64,000 nt of DNA from Hordeum vulgare subsp. vulgare (lineage: Eukaryota; Streptophyta; Magnoliopsida; Poales; Poaceae): positions 343,645,948-343,709,947 of the forward strand of contig NC_058523.1 in the NCBI RefSeq assembly GCF_904849725.1. Reading direction: 5' to 3'. Shown here piece by piece: positions 45,185 through 55,613 of the stretch. Position numbers and translations under genes: made by a program. Below the pieces are notes generated by a model, which was not told where the DNA came from, searched no databases, and saw only the letters and a list, made by a program, of their open reading frames with translations. How positions within the stretch are numbered: the first letter of the stretch is position 1; each line of letters begins with the position of its first letter.

Positions 45185-46691
45185 TGCTGCCTCTTGAGCT
45201 TGCGTTGTTTTTTCCCTTGAAGAGGAAAGGGTGATGCAGCACATGAGTAGTAAGTATTTCCCTCAGTTTGAGAACCAAGGTATCAATCCAATAGGAGAAT
45301 CGCGTCAAGTCCAGAGTACATGCGCAAACACAAAAGAGCTTGCACCCAACGCTATAAAGGGGTTGCCAATCCCTTCAAGATTGATTGCAAAGTGAGATCT
45401 GAAGGCGGAAAGTGCAACGAAGTAAAAGAGTAAGGCTGAAAGTATGGTGTGAAGTAGACCCCGGGGCCATAGTGTTCACTAGAGGCTTCTCTCAAAATAG
45501 CAAATATTACGATGGGTGAACAAATTACTATCGAGCAATTGATAGAACCGCGCAAAGTCATGACGATATCTAAGGCAATGATCATACATATAGGCATCAC
45601 GTCCGAGACAGGTAGACCGATACTTTCTGCATCTAGTACTATTACTCCACTCATCGACCGCTATTCAGCATGCATCTAGTGTATTGAGTTCATGACGAAC
45701 AGAGTAACGCCTTAAGCAAGATGACATGATGTAGAGGGAAAAACTCAAAACAATGATGAAAACCCCATCTTTTTACCCTTGATGGCAACAACATGATGTG
45801 TGCCTCGCTACCCCTTCTTTCATTGGGTGAGGTCACCGGCACGGTATGAACCCAAAACCTAGCACTTCTCCCATTGCAAGAATCATTGGTCAAGTTGGCC
45901 AAACAAAACCCACAACTCGAAGATAATTACAAGGATATGAAATCATGCATATAAGAGATCAGAAGAAACTCAAATAAGATTCATAGATAATATGATCATA
46001 AATCCACAATTCATCGGATGTCGACAAACACACCGCAAAAGAAGATTACATCGGATAGATCTCCATGAAGATCATGGAAAACTTTGTATTGAAGATCCAA
46101 GAGAGAGAAGAAGTCATCTAGCTACTAGCTATGGACCCGAAGGTCTATGGTGAACTACTCACGCATCACCGGAGAGGTCATGGTGTTGATGAAGAAGCCC
46201 TCCGTATCCGAATCCCCCTCTGGCAGGGCACCAGAACATGCCCCAGATGGGATCTTGCGGAGACAGAAGCATGCGGCGGCGGAGAAGTATTTTTGTTGAT
46301 CTCTCGCGCAGTTTTGGAATTTTTTAGATTTATAGGCGGACGAGGTAGGGCAGACGTACCACGGGGGGCCCACAAGCCTGCTAGGCACGGCCCCCCTGGC
46401 CGCGCCTAGGGGGCTTGTGGGTCCCCTGCTGCCCCCTGCCTTGGTTCTCTAGTCTGGCGCATATCTTCTGTTCCAAAAAAAAATCTTTTCGAAAGTTTTA
46501 TTCCGTTTGGAGACCGTTTAAAATGCTCCTCTGAAAAGGGTAAAAAACACGGAAAAAACAGGAACTAGCACTTGGCACTGAGTTAATAAGTTAGTCCCAA
46601 AAAAGATATAAAAGGCATACAAAACATCGAAAGTTTGAAAAGATAATAGCATGGAACCATCAAAAATTATATATGCGTTGGATACGTATCA
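45185..46691 (-). repeat. 3' LTR of gypsy 4 (1507 bp)
   Basis: Plus-strand ends TGCTGCCTC and ACGTATCA. Compared with the 5' LTR it has about 40 extra bases around 46355-46400 (gccc/ggcc-rich). A minus-strand TATAAAT is at about 46334-46328. Confidence 0.92.
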
Positions 46692-49303
46692 AGCATCCCC
46701 AAGCTTAACTCCTGCTCGTCCTCGAGTAGTGAAGTGATAAAGACTGAATTTTTGATGCGGAATGCTACCTAGCATAGTTGTCCTTTGTAACTTCTTTCAT
46801 GTGACATGAATGTTCATATCCGTAAGATTCAAAACATTAGTTTTCTATTGACATGAAAACAATAATACTTCAAGCAAACTAGCAAGGTAATCATGTACTT
46901 TCGAAATAACAAGGCCAAAGAAAGTTATCCCTACAAAATCGTATAGTCTGGCTATGCTCCATCATCCCCACACAAATAATTTAAATCATGCACAACCCCG
47001 GTATTGGCCAAGTAATTGTTTTTGCACTCTTACTTTCTCAAACCTTTTACAACTATCACGCAATACATGAGCGTGAGCCATGGATATAGCACTATAGGTG
47101 GAATAGAGTGTGGTGGTGGTTGTGAGACAAAAAAGGAGGAGATGGTCACATTGACTCGGCGTATCAAAGGGCTATGGAGATGCCCATTAATAGATATCAA
47201 TGTGAATGAGTAGGGATTGCCATACAAAGGATGCACTAGAGCTATAAGTATGTGAAAGCTCAAAAGGAGAACTAGTGGGTGTTCATCCAACTTGCTTGCT
47301 CACGAAGACCTAGGGCAATATGAGGAAGCCCATCCTTGGAATATACAAGCCAAGTTATATAATGAAATTCCCACTAGTATATGGTGGTGACAAAACAAGA
47401 GGCTCTCAATCATGAAGAACATGGTGCTATTATGAAGCACAAGTGTGGAAAAAGATAGTAGCATTGTCCCTTCTATCTTTTTCTCTCTTTTTTTTATTTG
47501 GGCTCTTTGGCCTCTTTTTTTCTCCTTTTTTTATTTGGCCTCTTTGGCCTTTTTTTTATTTCCTCACACGGGAGAATGCTCTAATAATGACGATCATCAT
47601 ACTTTTATATACTCACAGCTCAAAGCTTAGAACGATGATGACTCTATAGGAAATGCCTCCGGTAGTGTACTGGGATGTGCAACCATCTAGCTTGGCGTAT
47701 GACGTTGAAACATCTCGCTAGTTATCTTACGATCATGCAATGGAAATATGAGAGTGACGACACAAGTCATGAGATGGAACGGTGGGAGTTGCATGGCAAT
47801 ATATCTCGGAATGGCTATGAAAATGCCATAGTAGGTAGGTATGGTGGCTGTTTTGAGGAAAGCATATGGTGGGTTTGTGTACCGGCGAAAATTGCGCTGC
47901 AGTAGAGAGGCTAGCAATGGTGGAAGGTGAAAGTGCATCTATACCATGGACTCAAATTAGTCATGAAGAACTCACATACTTGTTGCGAAAGTTTTTATTA
48001 GTAATCGAAACAAAGTGCTAAACGCATACTCCTAGGGGAAGGGTTGGTAGGTGTTAACCATTGCGCGATCCCGACCGCAACACAAAGGATGACAATCAAT
48101 AGATCAATTATGCTCCGACTTCCTAACATAACGGTTCACCATACGTGCATGTTACGGGAATCACTAACTTCAACACAAGTATTTCTAGATTCACAACACC
48201 CTACTAACATAACTCTTAATATTACTAAATCCACATCTCAAAACTAATTGAGAGGAATCAGACTTCTCTTTCTACTCAATGCACATGAAGATGGAAGTTT
48301 TTGTATCCTCTTTCGGTACCTATCAACTTTGGGACACTTTCATAGCACAAACCAACTACCAAGTCACGCACCGCCGTTCTCTAAAAGATCTAAGTGAAAC
48401 ACATAGAGCAAAATTATCTAGCTGAAAACATATAAGTGAAGTACGATGAGCATTCTAGCAAATCCATGATGAGTGCATGTATCTCTTAAAAGGTTTGCAG
48501 CAAGGATGATTGTGACACAACAAAAAGAAAAGACTCCTACGATACAAGATGCTCCAAGAAAAATACATATCATGTGGTGAATAAAAATATAGCTCCAAGT
48601 AATGTTACCGATGGATTGAAGACGAAAGAGGGGATGCCTTCCCGGGGCATCCCCGGGCTTAGGCTTTTTGGTGTCCTTTAATTTGGCTTGGGATGCCTTG
48701 GGAATCCCCAAGCTTGAGCTATTTCCACTCTTTATCCCTTTTTCCATGAGAACATCTCCCAAAACTTGAAAACTTCACAACACAAAACTTAAACAGAAAC
48801 TCGTGATATCATTAGCACAAGAAAACAAACTACCACCTCTTTAGGTACTGTAGCAATCTTGATTTATATTAATATTGGTGTTAGATTACTGTATTCTCAC
48901 TTTTCCATGGCTAGTACCCCCGATACTATCCATATTTTCATCAAAACAAGCAACCAACTCAACAAAAACAGAATCTGTCAAAAACAGACCACTCTGTAGC
49001 AATCTGTATACTTCGTATACTTCTGGTACCTCAAAAATTCTGAAACATTACGACTGCCTGGGCCAAAGGCATATCAACCAGCAGAAAAAAGAATCAACTC
49101 AAAAGTTCTTTCTTAATAAAAATGAAAAATAATCTCGTGAGCGAAAAGTTTCTATCTTTTTCCAGCAGGATCAAACAACCATCACCAAGACTAGTCATAA
49201 AGGTTTTGCTTGGCTCAAACACAAAAAGAAACATAAAAGACACTATCATAATATAATTATGATGGCATGGACGCAACAAAACAGAAATAAAAAGATAAAT
49301 TCA
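46692..49303 (-). other. Gypsy 4 non-coding internal region
   Basis: 2.6 kb without a supported frame where pol would stand. The LTR-proximal end (46692-46728) reads, on the minus strand, CTCGAGGACGAGCAGGAGTTAAGCTTGGGGATGC, nearly identical to the gypsy 5 end at 17653-17685, and includes the polypurine tract. A strongly T-rich, pyrimidine-biased tract runs from about 47460 to 47570. Confidence 0.75.
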
Positions 49304-49355
49304 TTGGGTTGCCTCCCAACAAGCGCTATTGTTTAACGCCCTTAGCTAGGCATAA
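49304..49355 (-). other. Conserved post-gag motif with stem-loop (gypsy 4 copy)
   Basis: Minus-strand sequence starting TTATGCCTAGCTAAGGGCGT and ending TTGTTGGGAGGCAACCCAA, ten bases after the gag stop. It matches 15475-15526 of gypsy 5 at most positions, including both arms of the TTGGG/CCCAA stem and the AGCGCT palindrome. Confidence 0.7.
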
Positions 49356-49365
49356 AGCGATAGAA

Positions 49366-51240
49366 TCACGTATCGTCGTCTTTGGTACTCAAACCATAAG
49401 TAGCCCTCATCATAGATTCATAAGGCAATCTTATTTTATTTCTAGGAAAATGCTCCATGCCCTTCTTTAAAGGAAATTGAAATCTAATATTCCCTTCCTT
49501 CATATCGATGATAGCACCGATAGTCCTTAGGAAAGGTCTACCAAGAATGATAGGGCATGTAGGATTGCAATCAATGTCAAGCACAATGAAATCCATGTGT
49601 ACATAGTTCCTATTTGCAATAGTAAGAACATTATTGATCATTCCCATGGGTTTCTTGATAGTAGAATCCGCAAGATGCAAATTAAGAGAACACTCCTCAA
49701 TCTCATGAAAACCCAGAACATCACATAAAGACTTTGGAATCGCGGAAACACTAGCACCCAAATCACACAAAGCATTGCATTCATAGTTTTTGATTTTCAT
49801 TTTGATAGTATGTTCCCACTCATCATGAAGCTTTCTAGGGGTATAAACTTCCAATTTAAGTTTCTCTTCAAGAGATTTTATCATAATTTCGACGATATGA
49901 TCGGTAAAGGCCTTGCTTTGGCTATAAGCGTGTGGAGAGTTTAGCATGGATTGCATCAAGGAAATGCATTCAATCAAGGAGCAACTATCATAATTGAATT
50001 CCTTGAAATCCAAAGTAGTAATTTCATTACTACTCAAGGTCTTAATATCTTCTACTCCACTTTCAATGCTTTTAGCATCAAGATAGATGGACTCCAAATC
50101 ATTGGGGCGTTTTTCAACCAAAGTGGATTCGTATCCAGCCCCATCATCATTAGGTTTGACACAAGAAAACAAAGATTCAATGGGAGTCACACCAAGCACT
50201 TTAAGATCTTCGTGATTCTTATCACGAGAACACGCCCTTTTAAGCCATTCATGTCTAGCACGAATTTGGGCAGTTCTTTCTTTGCTCTCACTCATGGAAA
50301 CACGCATAGCTTTCAAAGTTTCATCCATATTAATCTTGGGAGGAGCACATCTAACTTTCAAAGCATCAATATCACTAGACATTCTATCAACGCTCCTAGC
50401 CAAATCGTCAATTTTGAGTAGTTTTTCCTCTATGGACGCATTGAAAATCTTTTGCGATTTGATAAACTCTTTGATATTACTCTCTAGATCAGAGGGTAAT
50501 CTATTGTAATTTCCATGAGTATTGTTGTAGGAGTTTCCAAAGTTATTAGAGGGGTTACTAGGAAAAGGCCTAGGAACATAGTTTCCTCTGAAAGCAATGT
50601 TGTTGCCAAAATTATTCCTACCAACAAAATTAACGTCCAAGCTAGCGTTGCTACTCTCAATCAAGGAAGACAAGGGCGTGTCACTAGGATCTAAAGGAGC
50701 ACTTCTACTAGCAACCAAATTCATTAACTCATCCATCTTAGCACTCAACGAGTTAATTTCTTCTATAGCGTGTACCTTTTTACTAGTAGGTGACCTTTCA
50801 ATGTGCCACTGAGAGTAGTTCGTCATGACATTGTCTAGGAGTTTTTTGGCTTCTACTAACGTGATTTCCATGAACGTTCCACCTAAGGCAGAGTCCAACA
50901 TATTTCTAGAAGCGAAATTTAAGCCAGCGTAGAAGATTTGTATAATCATCCAAAGACTCAAGCCATGAGCGGGACAATTTCTAATCATCAATTTCATTCT
51001 CTCCCAAGATTGTGCAACATGTTCATGATCAAGTTGCTTAAAATTCATGATATCATTACGGAGAGAGATAGTCTTAGCCGACGGAAAATACTTGGATATA
51101 TAAGCATATTTGCACTTGTTCCAAGAATCAATACTATTTTTGGGCAAAGACGAAAACCAAGTTTTTGCTCGATCTCGCAACGAGAACGGAAAAGGCTTGA
51201 ATTTAATCACATCATTATCCACATCTTTCTTCTTTTGCAT
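49366..51240 (-). CDS. Gypsy 4 gag-protease (Athila-like), 624-codon open frame
   Basis: The longest open frame in the window. Residues 1-130 form the retrotransposon gag core (AKTWFSSLPKNSIDSWNKC, then AQSWERMKLMIRNCPAHGL and FYAGLNFASRNMLDSALGG), characteristic of Athila-lineage gags. A variable Asn-rich linker (FGNNIAFRGN) and a helical region follow. Near residue 495 is an aspartic protease active site, CDLGASVSAIP, followed by LGRPFLRTIGAIID. The Met at 51240 is internal: the true start is probably 51437 (MTENNKLCDFSN), joined by two frame changes near 51310 and 51255, so the full protein is interrupted at its N-terminus. No zinc knuckle is evident. It would have supplied capsid and protease but not polymerase or integrase. 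Confidence 0.85.
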   Translation of the reverse strand: MQKKKDVDNDVIKFKPFPFSLRDRAKTWFSSLPKNSIDSWNKCKYAYISKYFPSAKTISLRNDIMNFKQLDHEHVAQSWERMKLMIRNCPAHGLSLWMIIQIFYAGLNFASRNMLDSALGGTFMEITLVEAKKLLDNVMTNYSQWHIERSPTSKKVHAIEEINSLSAKMDELMNLVASRSAPLDPSDTPLSSLIESSNASLDVNFVGRNNFGNNIAFRGNYVPRPFPSNPSNNFGNSYNNTHGNYNRLPSDLESNIKEFIKSQKIFNASIEEKLLKIDDLARSVDRMSSDIDALKVRCAPPKINMDETLKAMRVSMSESKERTAQIRARHEWLKRACSRDKNHEDLKVLGVTPIESLFSCVKPNDDGAGYESTLVEKRPNDLESIYLDAKSIESGVEDIKTLSSNEITTLDFKEFNYDSCSLIECISLMQSMLNSPHAYSQSKAFTDHIVEIMIKSLEEKLKLEVYTPRKLHDEWEHTIKMKIKNYECNALCDLGASVSAIPKSLCDVLGFHEIEECSLNLHLADSTIKKPMGMINNVLTIANRNYVHMDFIVLDIDCNPTCPIILGRPFLRTIGAIIDMKEGNIRFQFPLKKGMEHFPRNKIRLPYESMMRATYGLSTKDDDT

Positions 51241-51437
51241 ATCGCAAAACTCAATGAAGTATTAAGATGGGATGCGGCATCTTCACTAGGAAGGCCGGAG
51301 AATTCCTCTTTCATAATAAGATTCAGCAAAGCACATTGATTTCGTATGACTCCGCACTAGTGGCGGGAGCAATCGAGTACTAATAAAATCATTATTATTA
51401 GTATTCGAGAAGTCACAAAGTTTGTTGTTTTCAGTCA
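51241..51437 (-). pseudogene. Gypsy 4 gag N-terminus, frame-shifted
   Basis: From Met 51437 the minus strand reads MTENNKLCDFSNTNNNDFIS, a normal start for Triticeae Athila-like gag, then ESYYERGILRPS and a stop near 51286. In the neighbouring frame the expected continuation (GLPSEDAASHLN) is visible at 51305-51265. A second one-base change reaches the frame of the 624-codon stretch at 51240. Confidence 0.7.
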
Positions 51438-51630
51438 TGGTGACTTCATCAAGCAAGCAAGCACACAAGCGAACAAAAAGCAAGCGAGAGAAAAGGGCGA
51501 ACGAAAAAGGCAAACAAAATTTGTAAATTTTTGTTTTTTAGAAGTGGGGGAGAGGAAAACAAGAGGCAAAAAAGGTAAATGCAAGAGATGAGTTTGCGAC
51601 ACTTACTTGGATGAGTCCTTGACTTGATCC

Positions 51631-51648
51631 TCCCCGGCAACGGCGCTA
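51631..51648 (-). other. Primer-binding site of gypsy 4, mutated
   Basis: Minus-strand TAGCGCCGTTGCCGGGGA, ten bases from the 5' LTR. Relatives, including gypsy 5, have TGGCGCC at the start; the G to A change abolishes the second pairing base with the aspartate tRNA end. Confidence 0.85.
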
Positions 51649-51658
51649 GAAATCCTTC

Positions 51659-53126
51659 AGCTGCCTCTTGAGCTTGTGTTGTTTTTTCCCTTGAAGAGGA
51701 AAGGGTGATGCAGCACAGGAGCAGTAAGTATTTCCCTCAGTTTGAGAACCAAGGTATCAATCCAGTAGGAGAATCGCGTCAAGTCCAGAGTACCTACGCA
51801 AACACAAAAGAGCCTGCATCCAACTCTATACATGGGTTGTCAATCCCTTCAAGATTGATTACAAAGTGAGATCTGAAGGCGGAAAGTGCAACGAAGTAAA
51901 AGAGTATGACTGAAAATATGGTGTGAAGTAGACCCAGGGGCCATAGTGTTCACTAGAGGCTTCTCTCAAAATAGCAAATATTACGGTGGGTGAACAAATT
52001 ACTGTCGAGCAATTGATAGAACCGCGCAAAGTCATGACGATATCTAAGGCAATGATCATACATATAGGCATCACGTCCAAGACAAGTAGACCGATACTTT
52101 TCTGCATCTACTACTATTACTCCACACATTGACCGCTATCCAGCATGCATATAGTGTATTGAGTTCATGATGAACAGAGTAACGCCTTACGCAAGATGAC
52201 ATGATGTAGAGGGATAAACTCAAACCAATGATGAAAACCCCATCTTTTTACCCTTGATGGCAACAATATGATGCGTGCCTCGCTACCCCTTCTGTCACTG
52301 GGTGAGGTGACAACACGTATGAACCCAAAACCAAGCACTTCTCCATGGCAAGAATCATAGATCAAGTTGGCCAAACAAAACCCACAACTCGAAGAGAATT
52401 ACAAGGATATGAAATCATGCATATAAGAGATCAGAAGAAACTCAAATAAGATTCATAGATAATCTGATCATAAATCCACAATTCATCGGATGTTGAAAAA
52501 CACACCGCAAAAGAAGATTAGATCGGATAGATCTCCATGAAGATCATGGAGAACTTTGTATTGAAGATCCAAGAGAGAGAAGAAGCCATCTAGCTACTAG
52601 CTATGGACTCGAAGGTCTATGGTGAACTACTCACGCATCATCGGAGAGGTCATGGTGTTGATGAAGAAGCCCTCCGTATCCGAATACCCCCTCCGTCAGG
52701 GCACCAGAACGTGCCCCAGATGGGATCTTGCGGAGACAGAAGCTTGCGGCGGCGGAAAAGTATTTTCATTGATATCTCGTGCAGTTTTGGATTTTTTCTG
52801 GATTTATAGGCGGAAGAGGTAGGGCAGACATGCCGCGCCTAGGGGGCTTGTGGGGTCCCCTGCTGGCCCTTGCCTTGGTTCTCAAGTCTGGCGCGTATCT
52901 TCTGTTCCGGAAAAAAAATCTTTTCGGAAGTTCTATTCCGTTTGGACACCGTTTAAAATCCTCCTCTGAAAAGGGTAAAAAACACGGAAAAAATAGGAGC
53001 TGGCACTTGGCACTGAGTTAATAAGTTAGTCCCACAACAGATATAAAAGGCATACAAAACATCCAATGTTTGAAAAGATAATAGCATGGAACCATCAAAA
53101 ATTATAGATACGTTGGAGACGTATCA
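51659..53126 (-). repeat. 5' LTR of gypsy 4 (1468 bp)
   Basis: In element orientation it starts TGATACGTCTCCAACGTATC and ends GAGGCAGCT (the 3' LTR ends GAGGCAGCA). A block of about 40 bases present in the 3' LTR near 46355-46400 is missing at about 52830. A minus-strand TATAAAT lies at about 52808-52802. Confidence 0.92.
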
Positions 53127-53131
53127 AACAT

Positions 53132-53975
53132 CCAGTAAGCTTCTGGACGTCATCCACTCGCACATGGCTTTTCATTCGGACGATTGCCCCGATCTTTTCG
53201 GGGTTAACATCGATTCCTTGTTCGGAAACGAGAAAACCGAGTAACTAGCCGCTGGGGACTCCGAATGTGCACTTGGCTGGGTTGAGCTTGATATCGTACC
53301 ATCGAAGGTTGGCAAAAGTTTCAGCCAAGTCAGTCAGCAGGTCGGAACCTTTGCGTGACTTAAGTACAATATCGTCCATGTATGCCTCCACGTCCTGACT
53401 GATCTGGTCAAGGAGGCATTTTTGTATCATGCACATAAAAGTGGCTCCTGCATTTTTGAGACCGAATGGCATAGTGATGTAGTAGAAGCACCCGAACGGG
53501 GTGATGAAGTCTGTTTTTATTTCATCTCGGCCATACAGACGGATCCAGTGGTACCCAAAGTAAGCATCTAAAAAAGACAATCGCTCACATCCGCAGTAGA
53601 GTCGACAATCTGATCTATGCGGGGGAGTGGGAAGTGGTCTTTCGGGCATGCCCAATTGATATGCTTGAAGTCGATGCACATTCGGCGTGACTTGTCCTTC
53701 TTAGGCACCATGACGACATTCGCGAGCCACTCGGAGTGGTAAACCTTGTGAATGAATTTGGCCTCCAGGAGCTTAGCCACTTCCTCGCCGATTGCTTTCC
53801 GTTTCAGCGTGGCGGACCAACGCAGGTGCTCTTTGACAGGTCGAGCTTTGGGATCGACTCTCAGTCGGTGCTCAGCCAGTTCCCTGGGTACACCAGGCAT
53901 GTCATCGGGCTTCCATGCGAAGATGTCCCAGTTCTCACAGAGGAACTGGATGAGCTCGGCTTCCTATTTAGGATC
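53132..53975 (-). pseudogene. Gypsy 3 reverse transcriptase, main part
   Basis: Minus-strand reverse transcriptase: MPGVPRELAEHRLRVDPKAR (53900), VKEHLRWSATLKRKA, WLANVVMVPKKDKSRRMCID near 53720, FITPFGCFYYITMPFGLKNA near 53480 and the catalytic box YMDDIVLKS at about 53385-53359, which is intact. A conserved Ser in the LDAYSGYH motif is changed to Phe. Open stretches at 53900-53568 and 53679-53245 are in different frames, joined near 53575, and a TAG lies near 53244. It ends at the AACAT site of gypsy 4. Confidence 0.88.
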
Positions 53976-55608
53976 AAGGGTTGTTGAGATGTTGGTCGGG
54001 GCAGCTGTACGATCCGTCAGGTGGATGCTGACCTTCTTGATTTCGCCTGCCGACTGGAATGCCGACTCGGAAGCTGGCTTCTTCGCGCGCCTCAGTTCGG
54101 CGGGGTCTGCTGTCTGCTGATACTCATCGAGCTCTACCATTGCCATCTGCTGGTCGGCGATCTTGGAGCCCTACTGTAAACATTCTCCTACTCTGTGCCG
54201 ATTGCCAATAATGGTGATGACTCCGTGCAGTCCTGGCATCTTCATCTTCAAATAAACATAACATGGTCGGGCCATGAAACGTACATATGCTGGTCGACCA
54301 AGTATGGCATGGTAGGCACTCTGGAAGTCCACCACTTCAAACGTGAGTTTCTCCTTGCGGAACTTCTTGTCAGAGCCGAAGACGACATCTAACGCGATCT
54401 GGCCAAGTGACTTGGCCTTCTTCCCTGGGATCACTTTGTGAAACTGCATATTGTTGTCGCTAAGCTTGGACATCGGAATGCCCATCCCTTTGAGAGTGTC
54501 GGCGTACATGATGTTCAAACCACTCCCTCCATCCATCAACACCTTGCGGAGTCGAACTCCTTCTACCACCGTGTCGACAACAAGAGCCTGACATCCCGGA
54601 GTGGGGAGATGGGTCGGGTGATCCCTCTGATCGAAGGTGATGGCAGTCTGCGACCACTTGAGATACCTCGGGGCGGAAGGAGCTGCCATGTTGACCTCTC
54701 GGTTGACCACTTTCAGTCGACTCTTTCTTTCGACATCAGCGAAGATCATCAGAGTGGCATGGACCTTTGGAAAGGGGTCTTCTTGTTCTTCGTCCTCTTC
54801 CTCTTGGTCTTTCTCACTCGACTGGTCCTCTCCAAATATCTGGATGAACAGTCTGCACTGCCGAGTGGTATGTTTAGGCACGATGGTGTTGCCTTCTTCA
54901 TCTATCTTCGTGTGAATCGCACACGGCTGATCAAGGACATTTGGTCCCGACTGCTTCTTGAATTTCTTTGGGGGGAATTGGTTCTTTCCCTTTCCCTTGA
55001 ACTTTTCCGCTCCCAGAGTGGCTGCTTCTGCCGGCGGTGTGCGCTCCACCTTCTGCTTCTGCTTGCGGTCTTCTTCTTCTCCATTGGCATAGTGGGTTGC
55101 TATCTCCATCATCTTTCTCATGGACATATCTCCTGTCCAGCCGACCTTCAAGTACAACTCGCGGTACCTGACGCCTGCCTTGAAAGCGCAGACTGCTTGA
55201 TGCTCAGTGACATTCTCCATAGTGTAGTGAAGAGTGGTCCAGCGCTGGATATAATCGCGCAAAGACTCACTCGACTTCTGGACACAATGTTATAGCTCTA
55301 AGAGACCAACACGACGCTTGTAGGTTCCCTCAAAGGTCTTGATGAACACTCAGGCCAAATCTGCCCAACAATATATGCTTGATGGAGCTAGTTGCTTCAG
55401 CCAGGCACGGGCCGAACCATCCAGCATCTGGGGCAAGTGCTTCATTGCGACGTTGTCATTGCCGCCGCCGATCTGAACTGCCACTCAGTAATCATCTAGA
55501 CACGTCTCTGTCTTGGATTCCCCAGTCAACTTTCTTAACCTGAAGTTGGGGGGAATATCAGCGGAGTGAATCGCTCGACTGAAACACTCGGGTCCGGAGA
55601 TGACAAAG
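53976..55608 (-). pseudogene. Gypsy 3 gag C-terminal part and protease
   Basis: A 363-codon open stretch (55262-54171) begins inside gag with MRDYIQRWTTLHYTMENVTE, the end of the gag core. A Lys-rich segment and a CAIHTKIDEEGN...KHTTRQCRLF motif (about 54910-54850), the variant zinc-binding pattern of Tat gags, follow. The protease has VLMDGGSGLNIMY near 54540 and HAILGRPAYVRFMA near 54320. From 55608 to 55262 the N-terminal gag core is visible (SADIPPNFRLRKLTGESKTE, then MKHLPQMLDGSARAWLKQL) with stops near 55485 and 55345. Past a stop at 54171 the frame resumes as an Asp/Glu/Lys linker towards reverse transcriptase. Confidence 0.85.
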
Positions 55609-55613
55609 CCATT

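Larger units (their letters stand above)
45185..53126 (-). mobile_element. Gypsy 4: non-autonomous Athila-like Gypsy with gag-protease only
   Basis: A complete minus-strand element of 7942 bp with LTRs at 45185-46691 and 51659-53126 and a perfect duplication AACAT (45180-45184 and 53127-53131) inside gypsy 3 reverse transcriptase. The internal region codes for gag with a protease domain and nothing else, followed by 2.6 kb of non-coding sequence. Sabrina and WHAM elements of Triticeae have such organisation, as far as I recall. Confidence 0.93.

Noticed and set aside
47460..47570. Pyrimidine-rich tract as a coding or structured RNA feature
   Set aside because: It is a simple T/C-rich tract with small internal duplications and no conserved partner in the window.
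54438..55295. A 285-codon plus-strand open frame over the gypsy 3 protease
   Set aside because: The minus-strand frame has clear gag and protease motifs. The plus-strand product has no recognisable domain and lies wholly within it, so it is a shadow.
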